A DNA stretch of 64,000 nt, taken from NCBI RefSeq assembly GCF_002764115.1, contig NZ_CP017945.1, forward strand, positions 124,001 to 188,000, in the 5' to 3' direction. The position numbers were made by a program, and so were the translations under genes. Origin of the DNA: Phyllobacterium zundukense (GTDB lineage Bacteria > Pseudomonadota > Alphaproteobacteria > Rhizobiales > Rhizobiaceae). Below, in pieces: positions 27,411 to 35,343 of the stretch (its first letter is position 1; each line of letters opens with the position of its first letter). The notes under the pieces were generated by a model. The model made no database searches, was not told the DNA's origin, and saw only the letters and a list, made by a program, of their open reading frames with translations.

Positions 27411-27463
27411 TGCTTAGACTTTGAGAGGGCTTCCGGGACGCAGTTTCGGGGGCCTTTTCTTTT
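27411..27463 (+). ncRNA. Counter-transcribed RNA (ctRNA) of the repABC operon
   Basis: The repB-repC gap carries an antisense unit on the plus strand. TTGACA (27377-27382), 17 bp, and a weak GATTCT -10 (27400-27405) predict a start near 27411. An intrinsic terminator ends it about 53 nt later. Known repABC ctRNAs lie in this place, on this strand and are 50-60 nt long; they reduce RepC translation and define incompatibility. The call rests on position, promoter and terminator, not on sequence memory. Confidence 0.75.
27428..27463 (+). terminator. Intrinsic terminator of the ctRNA
   Basis: GGCTTCCGGGA, loop CGCAG, TTTCGGGGGCC, then TTTTCTTTT. The stem is 11 pairs with several G-U pairs on the plus strand. 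The minus-strand version of the same sequence lies in the repC leader and can form the attenuating structure that ctRNA binding favours. Confidence 0.75.
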
Positions 27464-27478
27464 GTGATCTCTCTCCAG

Positions 27479-28486
27479 TTAGAGTTGTCTAATACGCGGC
27501 TCACTCGTCTCGCGGCGAACGAACGCCGCATAGATTTCCGGCAAGTGCTCGATGAGGTAATGTCCAAATTCTGGCGTGATCGCTTCATCTATGATCACCC
27601 GGGTCTTGCCGTCATTCTGCTCAATCTTAGCGAAGGATTGGCCCTCTTTCGATTTGAGCGGATATATGTAGGGTCCGGACTTCTTCTTGGGTGTCAGGCT
27701 TTTCAAGAGCAGCGCAAACCGCGCATCGCTGTCGAGGCGGAAGAAGCGCTCCATATCTACCCCTTCCTTCCAGTATTCGTTCCTTGCTTGCAGCAATTGC
27801 GATAGTTGCTCCCAGCGTGGTCGGCCAATCTTCGGAGCAGGGCCAACAGCCCTGATAAGGTCTTCCGGCAGTGAATTGGCGAGGGCAATCATGGTCGACA
27901 GATTGCCCTTGTGTACCGAGAGGGCCGCCATCAAAGCATGCCGCTCGATGCCGTGAGCTTCCAGCCGCGCCGCAAACAGAGCCCGTTCAATGAAGGACAG
28001 ATCCTTGCGCTCAAGGTTCTCCTTGCCCTGCGCAACGATCAGATCCTCGTCCGAGAGGTCGCGCGCAATCGCCTTGACCGGGCGGCCAATGGCTTTCAGT
28101 GCAGCCAGACGGCGGTGGCCATAGGCAACCTGGTAGCGGTTATCATTGCGCGGATTGGGGCGTACCAGGATAGGCACCTGCTGACCATGTTCCTCAATGC
28201 TGGTCTTCAGCTCTTCAAAATCCACGGTATCCGTATCATCGAGACGATCGCGGATAAACGACGCATCAATCAGATCGGGATCGATGTCGATCACATGTTC
28301 GCCGGACGCGAGCTTTTCGCGCAGCGCCTGTGCCTCGTCCGCATCATCCGAAAGACTTTGCAGCGACAAGCCCATGGCTTTCAGCGAACCCGACTTCTGT
28401 GCGGGTTTCGCCAGCCGGTGTTCGGTCTGCGACCCCTCGTTGATCGGCGTCATCATGGCTTTCAAAGCGTCTCTGCGTTTGTTCAT
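27479..28486 (-). CDS. repB: Plasmid partitioning protein RepB (ParB-like)
   Basis: A 335-residue ParB-family protein. From MNKRRDALKAMM it passes through the ParB N-terminal domain (SIEEHGQQVPILVRPNP, VAYGHRRLAALKAIGRPV, GKENLERKDLSFIERA) to a helix-turn-helix (ALMAALSVHKGNLSTMIALANSLPEDL) and a C-terminal dimer domain. It binds the parS palindromes and acts with RepA to segregate the replicon. ATG 28486 overlaps the repA stop (ATGA) and has AGGT before it; the in-frame ATG at 28501 lies inside repA. Confidence 0.95.
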   Translation of the reverse strand: MNKRRDALKAMMTPINEGSQTEHRLAKPAQKSGSLKAMGLSLQSLSDDADEAQALREKLASGEHVIDIDPDLIDASFIRDRLDDTDTVDFEELKTSIEEHGQQVPILVRPNPRNDNRYQVAYGHRRLAALKAIGRPVKAIARDLSDEDLIVAQGKENLERKDLSFIERALFAARLEAHGIERHALMAALSVHKGNLSTMIALANSLPEDLIRAVGPAPKIGRPRWEQLSQLLQARNEYWKEGVDMERFFRLDSDARFALLLKSLTPKKKSGPYIYPLKSKEGQSFAKIEQNDGKTRVIIDEAITPEFGHYLIEHLPEIYAAFVRRETSEPRIRQL

Positions 28487-29706
28487 GGCGACCTGCCCCA
28501 TGCTTCGCGCACCAGATCCTCAATCTCTAAATTGACCGCATCGAGCGCTTCGATAGCCCGGTCATAGGTAGCGCGTGTGAAATATTCGCGGCCGACTTCA
28601 TAGAGCGTCTGCTTGGTCAGGCCAGCATCGGAAATGGCAGTGGACTTCAGTAAGGCATTGGTCAGGACGCGTTCGCCGAACAGGCTTTTCATCAGCCCGA
28701 CGATCTGCCCCTGCGGGCCATCACTTGGCTCATACCGGGTAATGACGTAGCGGAAGAAATCATAATCCGCATCGCCGCCTGCCTGTTCGACGACATCAAG
28801 CAATCCTGCGGTCATATGCAGGAACTGCGACATGGACGCAACGTCAAGCATTTGCGGGTGTATGGTGACAAGCACACTGCGTGCTGCACACAGTGCCGAC
28901 AGCGTCAAGAAACCCAGCGATGGTGGGCAATCGAGGACGACCACGTCATAACGATCATCAACGGTCTGCAGAGCGCTGGCGATACGCGAAAAAAACAGTC
29001 GCTCAGTACCGCGACGCTTTTCAGCAAGGATGCGGGGCGTATCGTGCTCGAATTCCTGCAGTTCCAGATTGCCTGGAATAATGTCGAGTCCGGCAAAATA
29101 GGTCTTGCGGATGATGTCGGCGAGGGGCCGCTGCTGATCGTCATAGCGGATCGCGCCGTAGATCGTGTCGTTCTCTTCAAGGTCAAATTCCGGCTGAATG
29201 CCGAACAGCGCCGATAGCGACGCCTGCGGATCAAGATCAATCGCCAGAGTGCGATAGCCGCGCATGGCGAAATACTGGGCCACGTGAGCCGCAGTGGTCG
29301 TTTTTCCGGAGCCTCCTTTGAAGTTCGTGACGGCGATGACTTGCATATGCTCGTTGCCATGCCGAACCGGCAGATAGCTCTTTTTCGATTTCGCCAGGTA
29401 ATTGCGGATTTCATGCACCTGATCGAGCGAGTAAAGCCTGCGGCCACCGGAAGTCTTTTCCGCTTCCGGACCCTCGCCGGCAAGCGACAGGTGCCGTATA
29501 TAGGCATCGGTAATGCCGATCAGCTTGGCGGCCTCACCGGACGTGAATTTGCGCAGTTCCTTTTCCGCCGTCGGCGGGAAGGCGCGGGAGCGCAACTCCT
29601 GCAGCTGAGCGCTCAACAGGTTGGCATCCGCCTCAACCAGACGCGTCAAAGAGCGCACCTTCTTACCGGTACGGTGGCTCTGGTCTTTTTCAGTTGGAGA
29701 CAACAT
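28483..29706 (-). CDS. repA: Plasmid partitioning protein RepA (ParA-like ATPase)
   Basis: A 407-residue ParA-type ATPase, first gene of repABC. An N-terminal winged helix (RKFTSGEAAKLIGITDAYI, GGRRLYSLDQVHEIR) binds DNA, and the deviant Walker A motif is NFKGGSGKTTTAAHVAQ with IDLDPQASLSALFG and VVLDCPPSLGFLT. RepA moves the replicon with RepB and represses the operon. Length and domain order are those of the family. Two parS palindromes lie 115-220 bp upstream. Confidence 0.95.
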   Translation of the reverse strand: MLSPTEKDQSHRTGKKVRSLTRLVEADANLLSAQLQELRSRAFPPTAEKELRKFTSGEAAKLIGITDAYIRHLSLAGEGPEAEKTSGGRRLYSLDQVHEIRNYLAKSKKSYLPVRHGNEHMQVIAVTNFKGGSGKTTTAAHVAQYFAMRGYRTLAIDLDPQASLSALFGIQPEFDLEENDTIYGAIRYDDQQRPLADIIRKTYFAGLDIIPGNLELQEFEHDTPRILAEKRRGTERLFFSRIASALQTVDDRYDVVVLDCPPSLGFLTLSALCAARSVLVTIHPQMLDVASMSQFLHMTAGLLDVVEQAGGDADYDFFRYVITRYEPSDGPQGQIVGLMKSLFGERVLTNALLKSTAISDAGLTKQTLYEVGREYFTRATYDRAIEALDAVNLEIEDLVREAWGRSP

Positions 29707-29820
29707 AAACGCTCTAAATCCAATTTTTGAGATTAAAGCGTAAATTCAACTGAGTCTGCATGAGTCGTCAAGCGCTTTAAAGTTAACGACCTGCCGGTCT
29801 CCAGGCCGGGTGAACCCCTT

Positions 29821-29846
29821 GAAAAGTTCTCAGCTGAGAACTTTTC
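29821..29846. other. parS partition site 1
   Basis: A perfect 26 bp palindrome with core GTTCTCAGCTGAGAAC (29826-29841), which fits the repABC parS pattern GTTnnCnGCnGnnAAC. It lies about 115 bp before repA and shares its core with the second copy. Confidence 0.9.
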
Positions 29847-29899
29847 ACCAACTTCGCCCCATCGGACATTCAAATGGGATTCGCAGGAGGCGCATCCCG

Positions 29900-29925
29900 T
29901 AAAAGTTCTCAGCTGAGAACTTTTA
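29900..29925. other. parS partition site 2
   Basis: A second perfect 26 bp palindrome, core GTTCTCAGCTGAGAAC at 29905-29920, flanked by TAAAA/TTTTA instead of GAAAA/TTTTC. The cores start 79 bp apart. Expected RepB binding site. Confidence 0.9.
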
Positions 29926-30049
29926 TGCAGAAAAACTTTGGAACCCGACAAATTCACATCTCAAGTTGACAGTATACGTCTTTGGATTTTACGCATTTTG
30001 ACACGATTCTTGTATGGTTTTTGATGTTTCCCATACCATATTTTTCTCC

Positions 30050-30175
30050 AGGAATCGCCGCAAGCAACCTGGTGCGCCGCTCGGTACGGGTAAGACCAAT
30101 AGACTGATCAAGGCGAGGTAGCGCCCCCCAGACGGACGCAGGGGAGGGCTCCGGACGACCGGAGCTTTATAAATT
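30050..30175 (+). other. Non-coding stretch with a GC hairpin and T-rich tail, possible small RNA
   Basis: Between parS and the DUF1801 gene (29926-30452) no gene is seen. Within it a GC-rich segment ends in GCTCCGG-ACGA-CCGGAGC (30148-30165) followed by TTTATAAATTT, which resembles an intrinsic terminator on the plus strand, although the T run is interrupted. The segment before it is unlike coding sequence in any frame. It could be a small RNA or only the end of an unseen transcript. Confidence 0.3.
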
Positions 30176-30452
30176 TCCTGCCGGAAAGTTGACGACTCTT
30201 CTGTCTCGTGCCATCGTTTGCAAATCGATCAGGGCAGGGAACGACGTATCTCGATGCCGCCGCGCTCGGGCGCAACTGGACCCATCCTGATGGTTTTCAG
30301 CAAATACAAAATACCGTGCATCGGAAGTCATGATGACTTTCGTTTCCGTTTGGCGTTATAGTTAATGAATTGTCAACACCTTGCCGCAAGACGACTTATC
30401 CATATGAAGCGACGCTTCAAGGCAGAACTCGGCAGATATTTTCTAATCGAAC

Positions 30453-30851
30453 CTAGCGCTTCTTGAGCGCTGCCGCTTTGATCCTGTCGAGTTCGGCAAC
30501 TTCCTTTGCGCGGAACTTCGCGATGCGCTCGATCAGTTTTAAAGGTATGGGCCGAGAGAGAGGAAAACGGATCGTACCCTTGTTGTTGACTTCATAAGGA
30601 GCAAGGTCGTTCTTGAAGAAGGCCACCAGCTGCTCATTGGCGGGGTAGAGCGAGTAGTGTTTCTTCCAACCTGCGAAATAGAGAATGGCGGCGCCACGCA
30701 ATTTGTAAGCGGGTATCTGGTACGAGATCACTTCTTCAGCGGTAGGCAGTGCCTTTCGGATGGTATTTCGCACACGCTCGAGTATGTCCTTCGCGGCCTC
30801 GGGCTGGGTGGCGATATACTCGTCCACGGATTTGAAGTCGGTCTTGGCCAT
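30453..30851 (-). CDS. DUF1801 (YdhG-like) domain protein
   Basis: A 132-residue single-domain protein: VDEYIATQPEAAKDILERVRNTI, AEEVISYQIPAYKLRG, YFAGWKKHYSLYP and GTIRFPLSRPIPLKLIERI are all typical of DUF1801/YdhG-type proteins. The family is related to frataxin-like folds and has no settled function. GGAGG five bases before ATG 30851 sets the start over an in-frame ATG at 30872. It stands alone, with no operon partner. Confidence 0.85.
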   Translation of the reverse strand: MAKTDFKSVDEYIATQPEAAKDILERVRNTIRKALPTAEEVISYQIPAYKLRGAAILYFAGWKKHYSLYPANEQLVAFFKNDLAPYEVNNKGTIRFPLSRPIPLKLIERIAKFRAKEVAELDRIKAAALKKR

Positions 30852-31275
30852 CTTGTCCTCCCTTGAATCCAAACCTTCGCTTCGACTTCAACGCCCAACC
30901 GGTACTGAACGAGCGGCGGGAGAGGCTATTCTATCACAGGGGATTACATCGAAAAGCGCTGAACGCATGCCCCGCAGATCGCTGGGTTGTATCACCTGCA
31001 CCCTTGCAATCAAAAGATGAACAAGTCATGCTGCCGATGCAATGCCATCGATCGCTGACAATGGTTAGATTCATGCGCCATTCATACGCAACATTTCTGA
31101 ACCCACGTCATTTTCGGCCACAATCCACGCGCAACTTCCAACCGATGACTTCGAAGGGATGCCTTGACCTGGCCTTTCATTCAAAGGGACGGAAGCCATC
31201 GTGGCATTGTTAAACCGGAACGCATGGTGCGCTCCCGGGGGAAACGCGAAACACTATCGCAAGGAACACACGACG
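30852..31275. other. Intergenic stretch with no recognised gene
   Basis: About 420 bp between the divergent DUF1801 gene and the secreted repeat protein. Short open frames are present but none has protein-like composition or a ribosome-binding site that I would accept. The promoters of both flanking genes must lie here; no clear -35/-10 pair was identified. Confidence 0.5.
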
Positions 31276-31977
31276 ATGAACCAGTTTCGTTTCAATATTC
31301 TCGCCGCGACGGTGATTGCCGGTGCAGGCATGGCATTCTTCACGCTCCCAGCGGCTGCGCAATCCGTAACAAAACAATGCAGCACGCAATATAACGCAGC
31401 CAAGGAAGCGGGTACGCTCAATGGCCAGAAGTGGCCACAGTTCCTCTCAGAGTGCAGTGCCAAGCTGAAGGAGGATCAGCCGGATGCAGACGCCGCGGCG
31501 CCCGCAGCCAAGACCCCGGCGAAGAAACAGGCAAAGGAAACAACGACAACAAAGGCCAAAAAGACCGAGACGGCAGCCGCAGCTCCCGCAGGCGGCATGT
31601 CAGCCAAGGCAGTGACCAAGGAATGCAGCACGCAATACCAGGCGGCCAAGGAAGCAGGTACACTCAATGGTCAGAAGTGGCCACAGTTCCTCTCCGCCTG
31701 CAGTGACAGCCTGAAGTCCGACGACTCGGACGCAACAGTACCAGATGAGCCGAAGCCTGCTGCAACGAAAACCACTGCAGCCAAGACCACCACGAAAACA
31801 ACTGCAGCAGCGACTACCGCCGATGGCAAGCCGCTGTCACCCGGTCAGGTTGCGTTCCGCGCACGCATCAGTGAGTGCGGCGAGCAATGGCAAAAAGCCA
31901 AAGCCTCCAACAAGACCGGCGGTAAGACCTGGCCGCAGTACTGGAGCGCCTGCAATACGCGCCTGAAGGCCGAATAA
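31276..31977 (+). CDS. Secreted protein with three Trp-Pro repeat units and Ala/Lys/Thr-rich linkers
   Basis: A 233-residue exported protein of unknown function. A signal peptide (FNILAATVIAGAGMAFFTL to AAAQS) precedes two near-identical units, CSTQYNAAKEAGTLNGQKWPQFLSEC and its copy, and a third, more distant CGEQWQKAKASNKTGGKTWPQYWSAC. Each unit has two cysteines about 25 residues apart with a W-P-Q motif between them. Linkers of Ala, Lys and Thr separate the units. ATG 31276 is chosen because it opens the signal peptide; AAGGA lies about ten bases upstream. A strong terminator follows. Likely periplasmic or surface-exposed; role unknown. Confidence 0.8.
   Translation: MNQFRFNILAATVIAGAGMAFFTLPAAAQSVTKQCSTQYNAAKEAGTLNGQKWPQFLSECSAKLKEDQPDADAAAPAAKTPAKKQAKETTTTKAKKTETAAAAPAGGMSAKAVTKECSTQYQAAKEAGTLNGQKWPQFLSACSDSLKSDDSDATVPDEPKPAATKTTAAKTTTKTTAAATTADGKPLSPGQVAFRARISECGEQWQKAKASNKTGGKTWPQYWSACNTRLKAE
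31374..31465 (+). repeat. Direct repeat unit 1 inside the secreted protein gene
   Basis: This block and 31618-31712 are nearly identical in DNA, including shared silent positions (for example AATGCAGCACGCAATA and AAGTGGCCACAGTTCCTCTC in both). That points to a recent in-frame duplication. Confidence 0.8.
31618..31712 (+). repeat. Direct repeat unit 2 inside the secreted protein gene
   Basis: Second copy of the block at 31374-31465, offset by about 244 bp, with a few substitutions mostly near its end. The third protein unit further on is no longer similar in DNA. Confidence 0.8.
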
Positions 31978-32011
31978 ACTTGTCGTCTCGTGACGGTAAA
32001 CATCCTTTACA

Positions 32012-32046
32012 GCGCCCGGACCGGATCCATCCAGTTCGGGCGTTTT
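32012..32046 (+). terminator. Intrinsic terminator after the secreted repeat protein
   Basis: CGCCCGGAC, a 12-base loop and GTTCGGGCG followed by TTTT form a 9 bp stem with one G-U pair, 35 bp after the stop codon. Confidence 0.75.
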
Positions 32047-32134
32047 CCTTGTAAGTGCAATGTGCTCCTGGCGTCATCCAGACATCATCACTGACGTCTA
32101 AAACTTGTACAAACTCAACCACGAGGAGGTCACC

Positions 32135-32560
32135 ATGCCAATCCAGGATCTCGTTGATTCAATCGCCACCCAAGCCAACCTTGACCCGCAGGTGGCGGAG
32201 AAGGCAGCCGGTACCGTCCTTTCCGTTCTTCAGCATGAGGCTCCGGAGCAGGCGGCATCGCTGTTCGCAAAGATTCCCGGTGCCACCGAGCTCGCACAAA
32301 GTTTTGACGTCATGGCAAGCGGAGCCCAGTCCGGCGGCTTCCTGTCGAGTGTCACCAGCATGCTCGGAGGCGCCGCAGGTGAAAAGGTGGGCGCACTTAT
32401 CAATGGCGTGGCGGCGCTCAAGGAAAGCGGGTTGACAGTCGACCAGATCAGGGAAGCTGGCGCGGCAGTCCTTGCCCATGCCAAGGAATCGGCCGATCCT
32501 AACCTTGTCGACCAGCTTCTGGATTCGGTTCCGGGGCTGAGGGGTCATTTCGGGCTTTGA
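32135..32560 (+). CDS. Small helical protein of unknown function
   Basis: A 141-residue acidic protein without signal peptide or membrane helix. It starts MPIQDLVDSIATQANLDP after a strong GAGGAGG. Its middle has glycine-rich FLSSVTSMLGGAAGEKVGALINGV, and it ends SADPNLVDQLLDSVPGLRG. The pattern of amphipathic helices broken by Gly resembles DUF2780/DUF2267-like helical proteins, but I do not recognise it firmly. It is followed 78 bp later by the YbaN-like gene in the same direction. Confidence 0.6.
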   Translation: MPIQDLVDSIATQANLDPQVAEKAAGTVLSVLQHEAPEQAASLFAKIPGATELAQSFDVMASGAQSGGFLSSVTSMLGGAAGEKVGALINGVAALKESGLTVDQIREAGAAVLAHAKESADPNLVDQLLDSVPGLRGHFGL

Positions 32561-32638
32561 ACCGAGCGGCCCGTCACGGGCTGACATTTCGCGCTCAACC
32601 ATATAAACCGTTTTGCAACGCCATGGGGAACGGTGGGC

Positions 32639-33013
32639 ATGAACGGAACGAAGCGGACGGTCTATTTCGCGCTTGGATGGGTGATGGTAGCACTTGGCTT
32701 CATCGGAGCCTTGCTGCCGGTCATGCCGACAACGATCTTCCTCATCATCGCCGCCTGGTGTTTCAGCCGTTCCTCACCACGCTTTGAAAAATGGCTGCTC
32801 GAACATCCGGTCTTTGGTCCAACCCTGGTGCAGTGGCGCAATCACGGAGCCGTACCAAAACGCGTGAAATGGATAGCCTGCGGTGGCATGGTTTTCGGCT
32901 ATGGGACGTTCTTTTATTTCGCCCGGCCAGCACCCATTCTTGGTGGTGTCGTTGCGCTGTTCTTCATCGCTTGTGCCGCTTATGTCGTTACCCGTCCAAG
33001 CATAGCCGTATAG
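32639..33013 (+). CDS. YbaN family inner-membrane protein (DUF454)
   Basis: A 124-residue membrane protein with the DUF454 layout: a first hydrophobic helix (YFALGWVMVALGFIGALLPVMPTTIFLI), the conserved AAWCFSRSSPRFEKWLLEHPVFGP loop, and two further helices near the end. The family is widespread and of unknown function. ATG 32639 is preferred to the in-frame GTG at 32633. It converges on the nucleotidyltransferase gene, 17 bp apart. Confidence 0.85.
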   Translation: MNGTKRTVYFALGWVMVALGFIGALLPVMPTTIFLIIAAWCFSRSSPRFEKWLLEHPVFGPTLVQWRNHGAVPKRVKWIACGGMVFGYGTFFYFARPAPILGGVVALFFIACAAYVVTRPSIAV

Positions 33014-33030
33014 GGACGGAAACGTCGCGC

Positions 33031-34125
33031 CTAAGCCAGTCCATAGTCATTTGGTTCGCCACCCAATCGTGCGACACCCTTTGCCAAGCAATCCTTCAAA
33101 AGACGTTGGGTGTTTTCGTCGTATGAACGCATGCTCTCGATTATTGCTTCTTTCCAGGCGACCCCTCTATCCCATGCTTCCATGTATGCGTCGGCCAATG
33201 CTTCGTCCTGGCGAGATTCGATCATCGCCTCCATAAGGATTCTGGATTGTAGGCGGTCTTTGCGGCTCTTGGCGGTGCCATCCGCATCGTTTCGGCGCCG
33301 CGATCCCACGATGAGTTTGTGGACGGCGTAGCGCTCGGGTGCAGGGACGAGAATTGGGACGCCCGAGGCATAGAGCATAACTGCGCGCACCGGTTGGTGG
33401 ATAAGGAAATCCAGAAACCGCAGCGGCTGAGCCGACGCGCCACCAAGAGCCGGCATCGATGCGGGATGGTTGCCATAATCAACGGAACCGGTGTTTGGGG
33501 TCAGGAACTCCACTGCGTATCCAGAACGATTTATGAATTTCGTCGATTGCCGGCTGTCGGTTTGATGCGGAACTACGCGAAAGGTCGGATCAACTTTCCG
33601 TAACACATCCAGAACGGGCGGGAGGGCGTCTCCAACTGCGGCTGAAATTGAGTGGAACTGGGCAAAATCCGCGTCCGCTGTCTGCAGTGCGGCATTCGGC
33701 AAACGCATCCCCAGAATCGCGGGATAGCATTGAAATGCAACTGTTCCTACCAGGACACCGCGCAAGCGGAAAAAACCGGCAATAGCCAGAGTTTGAACGA
33801 TTTCACCCACAAATGGCTCTGGCCGCGGGAGATAGGCCTCCCGTACGAGCGTCGATACGATCTTGCGGCGGGCCCGGGCGTCTGACTTCAGGTCCTTGAA
33901 ATTCTCGACCCTTCGCGTGATCTCCTCATCGTCAACCGGGCCGACATAGCGGCGATTTTTGCCGCCACCCTCTTTCGCCGTATCGAAATACCAATATCGT
34001 CGGCCGCGGCTTTCCATGGTTATGAACCGGCCGCTTATGGGAAAATCACTCGTAAACGAAGCATCGAGTGTCCGCTGGGCAAGTTCAGAATAAAGTACCT
34101 GATATGTGTGATCGATGCGTTGCAT
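33031..34125 (-). CDS. GSU2403-type nucleotidyltransferase-fold protein
   Basis: A 364-residue protein resembling the GSU2403 family of nucleotidyltransferase-fold proteins: MQRIDHTYQVLYSELAQRTLD at the start, GRRYWYFDTAKEGGGKNRRYVGP, LVGTVAFQCYPAILG, TADADFAQF and PERYAVHKLIVGSRR. The A-D-x-D pair could be the metal-binding acidic motif of the fold. The family is uncharacterised; some relatives occur in toxin or defence contexts. ATG 34125 is chosen by the conserved N-terminus; there is no Shine-Dalgarno sequence and a palindrome lies directly upstream. It has no operon partner here. Confidence 0.75.
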   Translation of the reverse strand: MQRIDHTYQVLYSELAQRTLDASFTSDFPISGRFITMESRGRRYWYFDTAKEGGGKNRRYVGPVDDEEITRRVENFKDLKSDARARRKIVSTLVREAYLPRPEPFVGEIVQTLAIAGFFRLRGVLVGTVAFQCYPAILGMRLPNAALQTADADFAQFHSISAAVGDALPPVLDVLRKVDPTFRVVPHQTDSRQSTKFINRSGYAVEFLTPNTGSVDYGNHPASMPALGGASAQPLRFLDFLIHQPVRAVMLYASGVPILVPAPERYAVHKLIVGSRRRNDADGTAKSRKDRLQSRILMEAMIESRQDEALADAYMEAWDRGVAWKEAIIESMRSYDENTQRLLKDCLAKGVARLGGEPNDYGLA

Positions 34126-34131
34126 AATCAT

Positions 34132-34159
34132 TATTACCAATTGCGCAAGAATGGTAATA
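34132..34159 (-). promoter_or_regulatory. Palindromic operator A at the nucleotidyltransferase start
   Basis: TATTACCA (34132-34139) and TGGTAATA (34152-34159) are perfect 8 bp arms around a 12 bp centre containing TTGCGCAA. It ends 6 bp before the chosen start codon and matches palindrome B. Confidence 0.6.
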
Positions 34160-34179
34160 GCACGAATCGACACAAGAAT

Positions 34180-34209
34180 CTATTACCATTTTCGCAAAAA
34201 TGGTAATAG
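34180..34209 (-). promoter_or_regulatory. Palindromic operator B upstream of the nucleotidyltransferase
   Basis: A 30 bp palindrome with 13 bp perfect arms (CTATTACCATTTT and AAAATGGTAATAG) around CGCA. It has the same TATTACCA/TGGTAATA ends and the same centre spacing as palindrome A, 49 bp away centre to centre. The pair looks like tandem sites for a dimeric regulator. Confidence 0.65.
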
Positions 34210-34266
34210 CATGAGTGCGGGGGGCCATAGTGAAGCCGCAACCATTTATAGAAAAATCCCGCAGTT

Positions 34267-35343
34267 CTAAATCCGCTTTTCGGTCACCTTGTCGAAGACA
34301 TGCAACGCACTGGCATCGATGCTGAAGCGTTGCAACATGCCGACGGTCACCTGTGATCTCGGCGGCAGGCTTGCCGTCAGCCGCTGACTTCCTATCGTCG
34401 AGGTAACCACCAGCTCCGGACCGGTTAGTTCCACCACCACGACCTTCGCCTCAATCGCAAGACCTATGTCGTCGCCTGACGCCAGCGTCAGGTTCTCCGG
34501 GCGGATGCCGACAATGACATTGCGTGCTTTTCCGGCGCTCTCCTGCAACTCGCGGGGGAGGGGGATGCTACTGAGCGAGCCGTCAATATGGGCGATGCCA
34601 TCGGCGACTGTCGCATCGAGCATGTTCATCGGCGGCGAGCCGACAAAACTTGCAACGTAACGCGTCGCCGGACGGTTATAGATTTCGTCGGGTGCGGCGA
34701 GCTGTTCGATCTGGCCATCGCGCATCACGGCAATGCGCGTCGCCAAGGTCATCGCCTCGATCTGGTCATGCGTCACATAGACGATCGTGGTGCCTAGCAT
34801 CTGGTGCAGCCGCTTCAGTTCGGTTCGCATCTCCATGCGCAATTTGGCATCGAGATTGGACAGAGGCTCGTCGAACAGGAAAATCTGGGGATCGCGCACC
34901 AGCGCCCGGCCGATGGCGACGCGCTGGCGCTGGCCACCGGAAAGCTCCGATGGCTTGCGGCCAAGAAGATTCTCGATCTGCAGGATTCTGGCGGCCTTCT
35001 GCACAGCCTGCGTGCGCTCTGCCGCGGCGACATTGCGCATCTCAAGACCAAAGCCGATGTTGCGGGCCACCGACATGTTCGGATAGAGCGCGTAGGACTG
35101 AAACACCATGGCGATATCGCGGTCTTTGGGATGAACCCCGGTAACCGACCGATCGCCGATGTGCACATCACCGTCGGTCGCTTCCGCGAGACCCGCAATG
35201 ATATTGAGCAAGGTCGACTTGCCGCAACCAGAAGAGCCGAGCAGGACGAGGAACTCGCCGCTGGCGAGAGAAAGATCAATGCCCTTCAGCGTTTCGACAG
35301 TGCCGTAGCGTTTGCGGATGTTGACAAGCTCAAGGGCGCTCAT
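34267..35343 (-). CDS. CUT1 sugar ABC transporter ATP-binding protein (MalK/UgpC type)
   Basis: A 358-residue ABC ATPase with Walker A GSSGCGKSTLLN, signature LSGGQRQRVAIGRALV, Walker B IFLFDEPLSNLD and a C-terminal OB-fold regulatory domain (VIVGIRPENLTL, TGPELVVTSTIG) typical of MalK/UgpC. It energises the sugar transporter formed by the two permeases and the binding protein of this operon. It is the last gene, overlapping the kinase gene by four bases. Confidence 0.93.
   Translation of the reverse strand: MSALELVNIRKRYGTVETLKGIDLSLASGEFLVLLGSSGCGKSTLLNIIAGLAEATDGDVHIGDRSVTGVHPKDRDIAMVFQSYALYPNMSVARNIGFGLEMRNVAAAERTQAVQKAARILQIENLLGRKPSELSGGQRQRVAIGRALVRDPQIFLFDEPLSNLDAKLRMEMRTELKRLHQMLGTTIVYVTHDQIEAMTLATRIAVMRDGQIEQLAAPDEIYNRPATRYVASFVGSPPMNMLDATVADGIAHIDGSLSSIPLPRELQESAGKARNVIVGIRPENLTLASGDDIGLAIEAKVVVVELTGPELVVTSTIGSQRLTASLPPRSQVTVGMLQRFSIDASALHVFDKVTEKRI

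Noticed and set aside
29733..29957. 74-codon minus-strand open frame upstream of repA
   Set aside because: It runs through both parS palindromes and has no ribosome-binding site.
30001..30060. Inverted repeat TATGGT/ACCATA near 30014-30040
   Set aside because: Only 6 bp arms in AT-rich DNA; not distinguishable from chance, and unlike parS.
30863..31213. 116-codon plus-strand open frame between DUF1801 and the secreted protein
   Set aside because: Composition is not protein-like, no ribosome-binding site, no motif; left as unassigned intergenic DNA.
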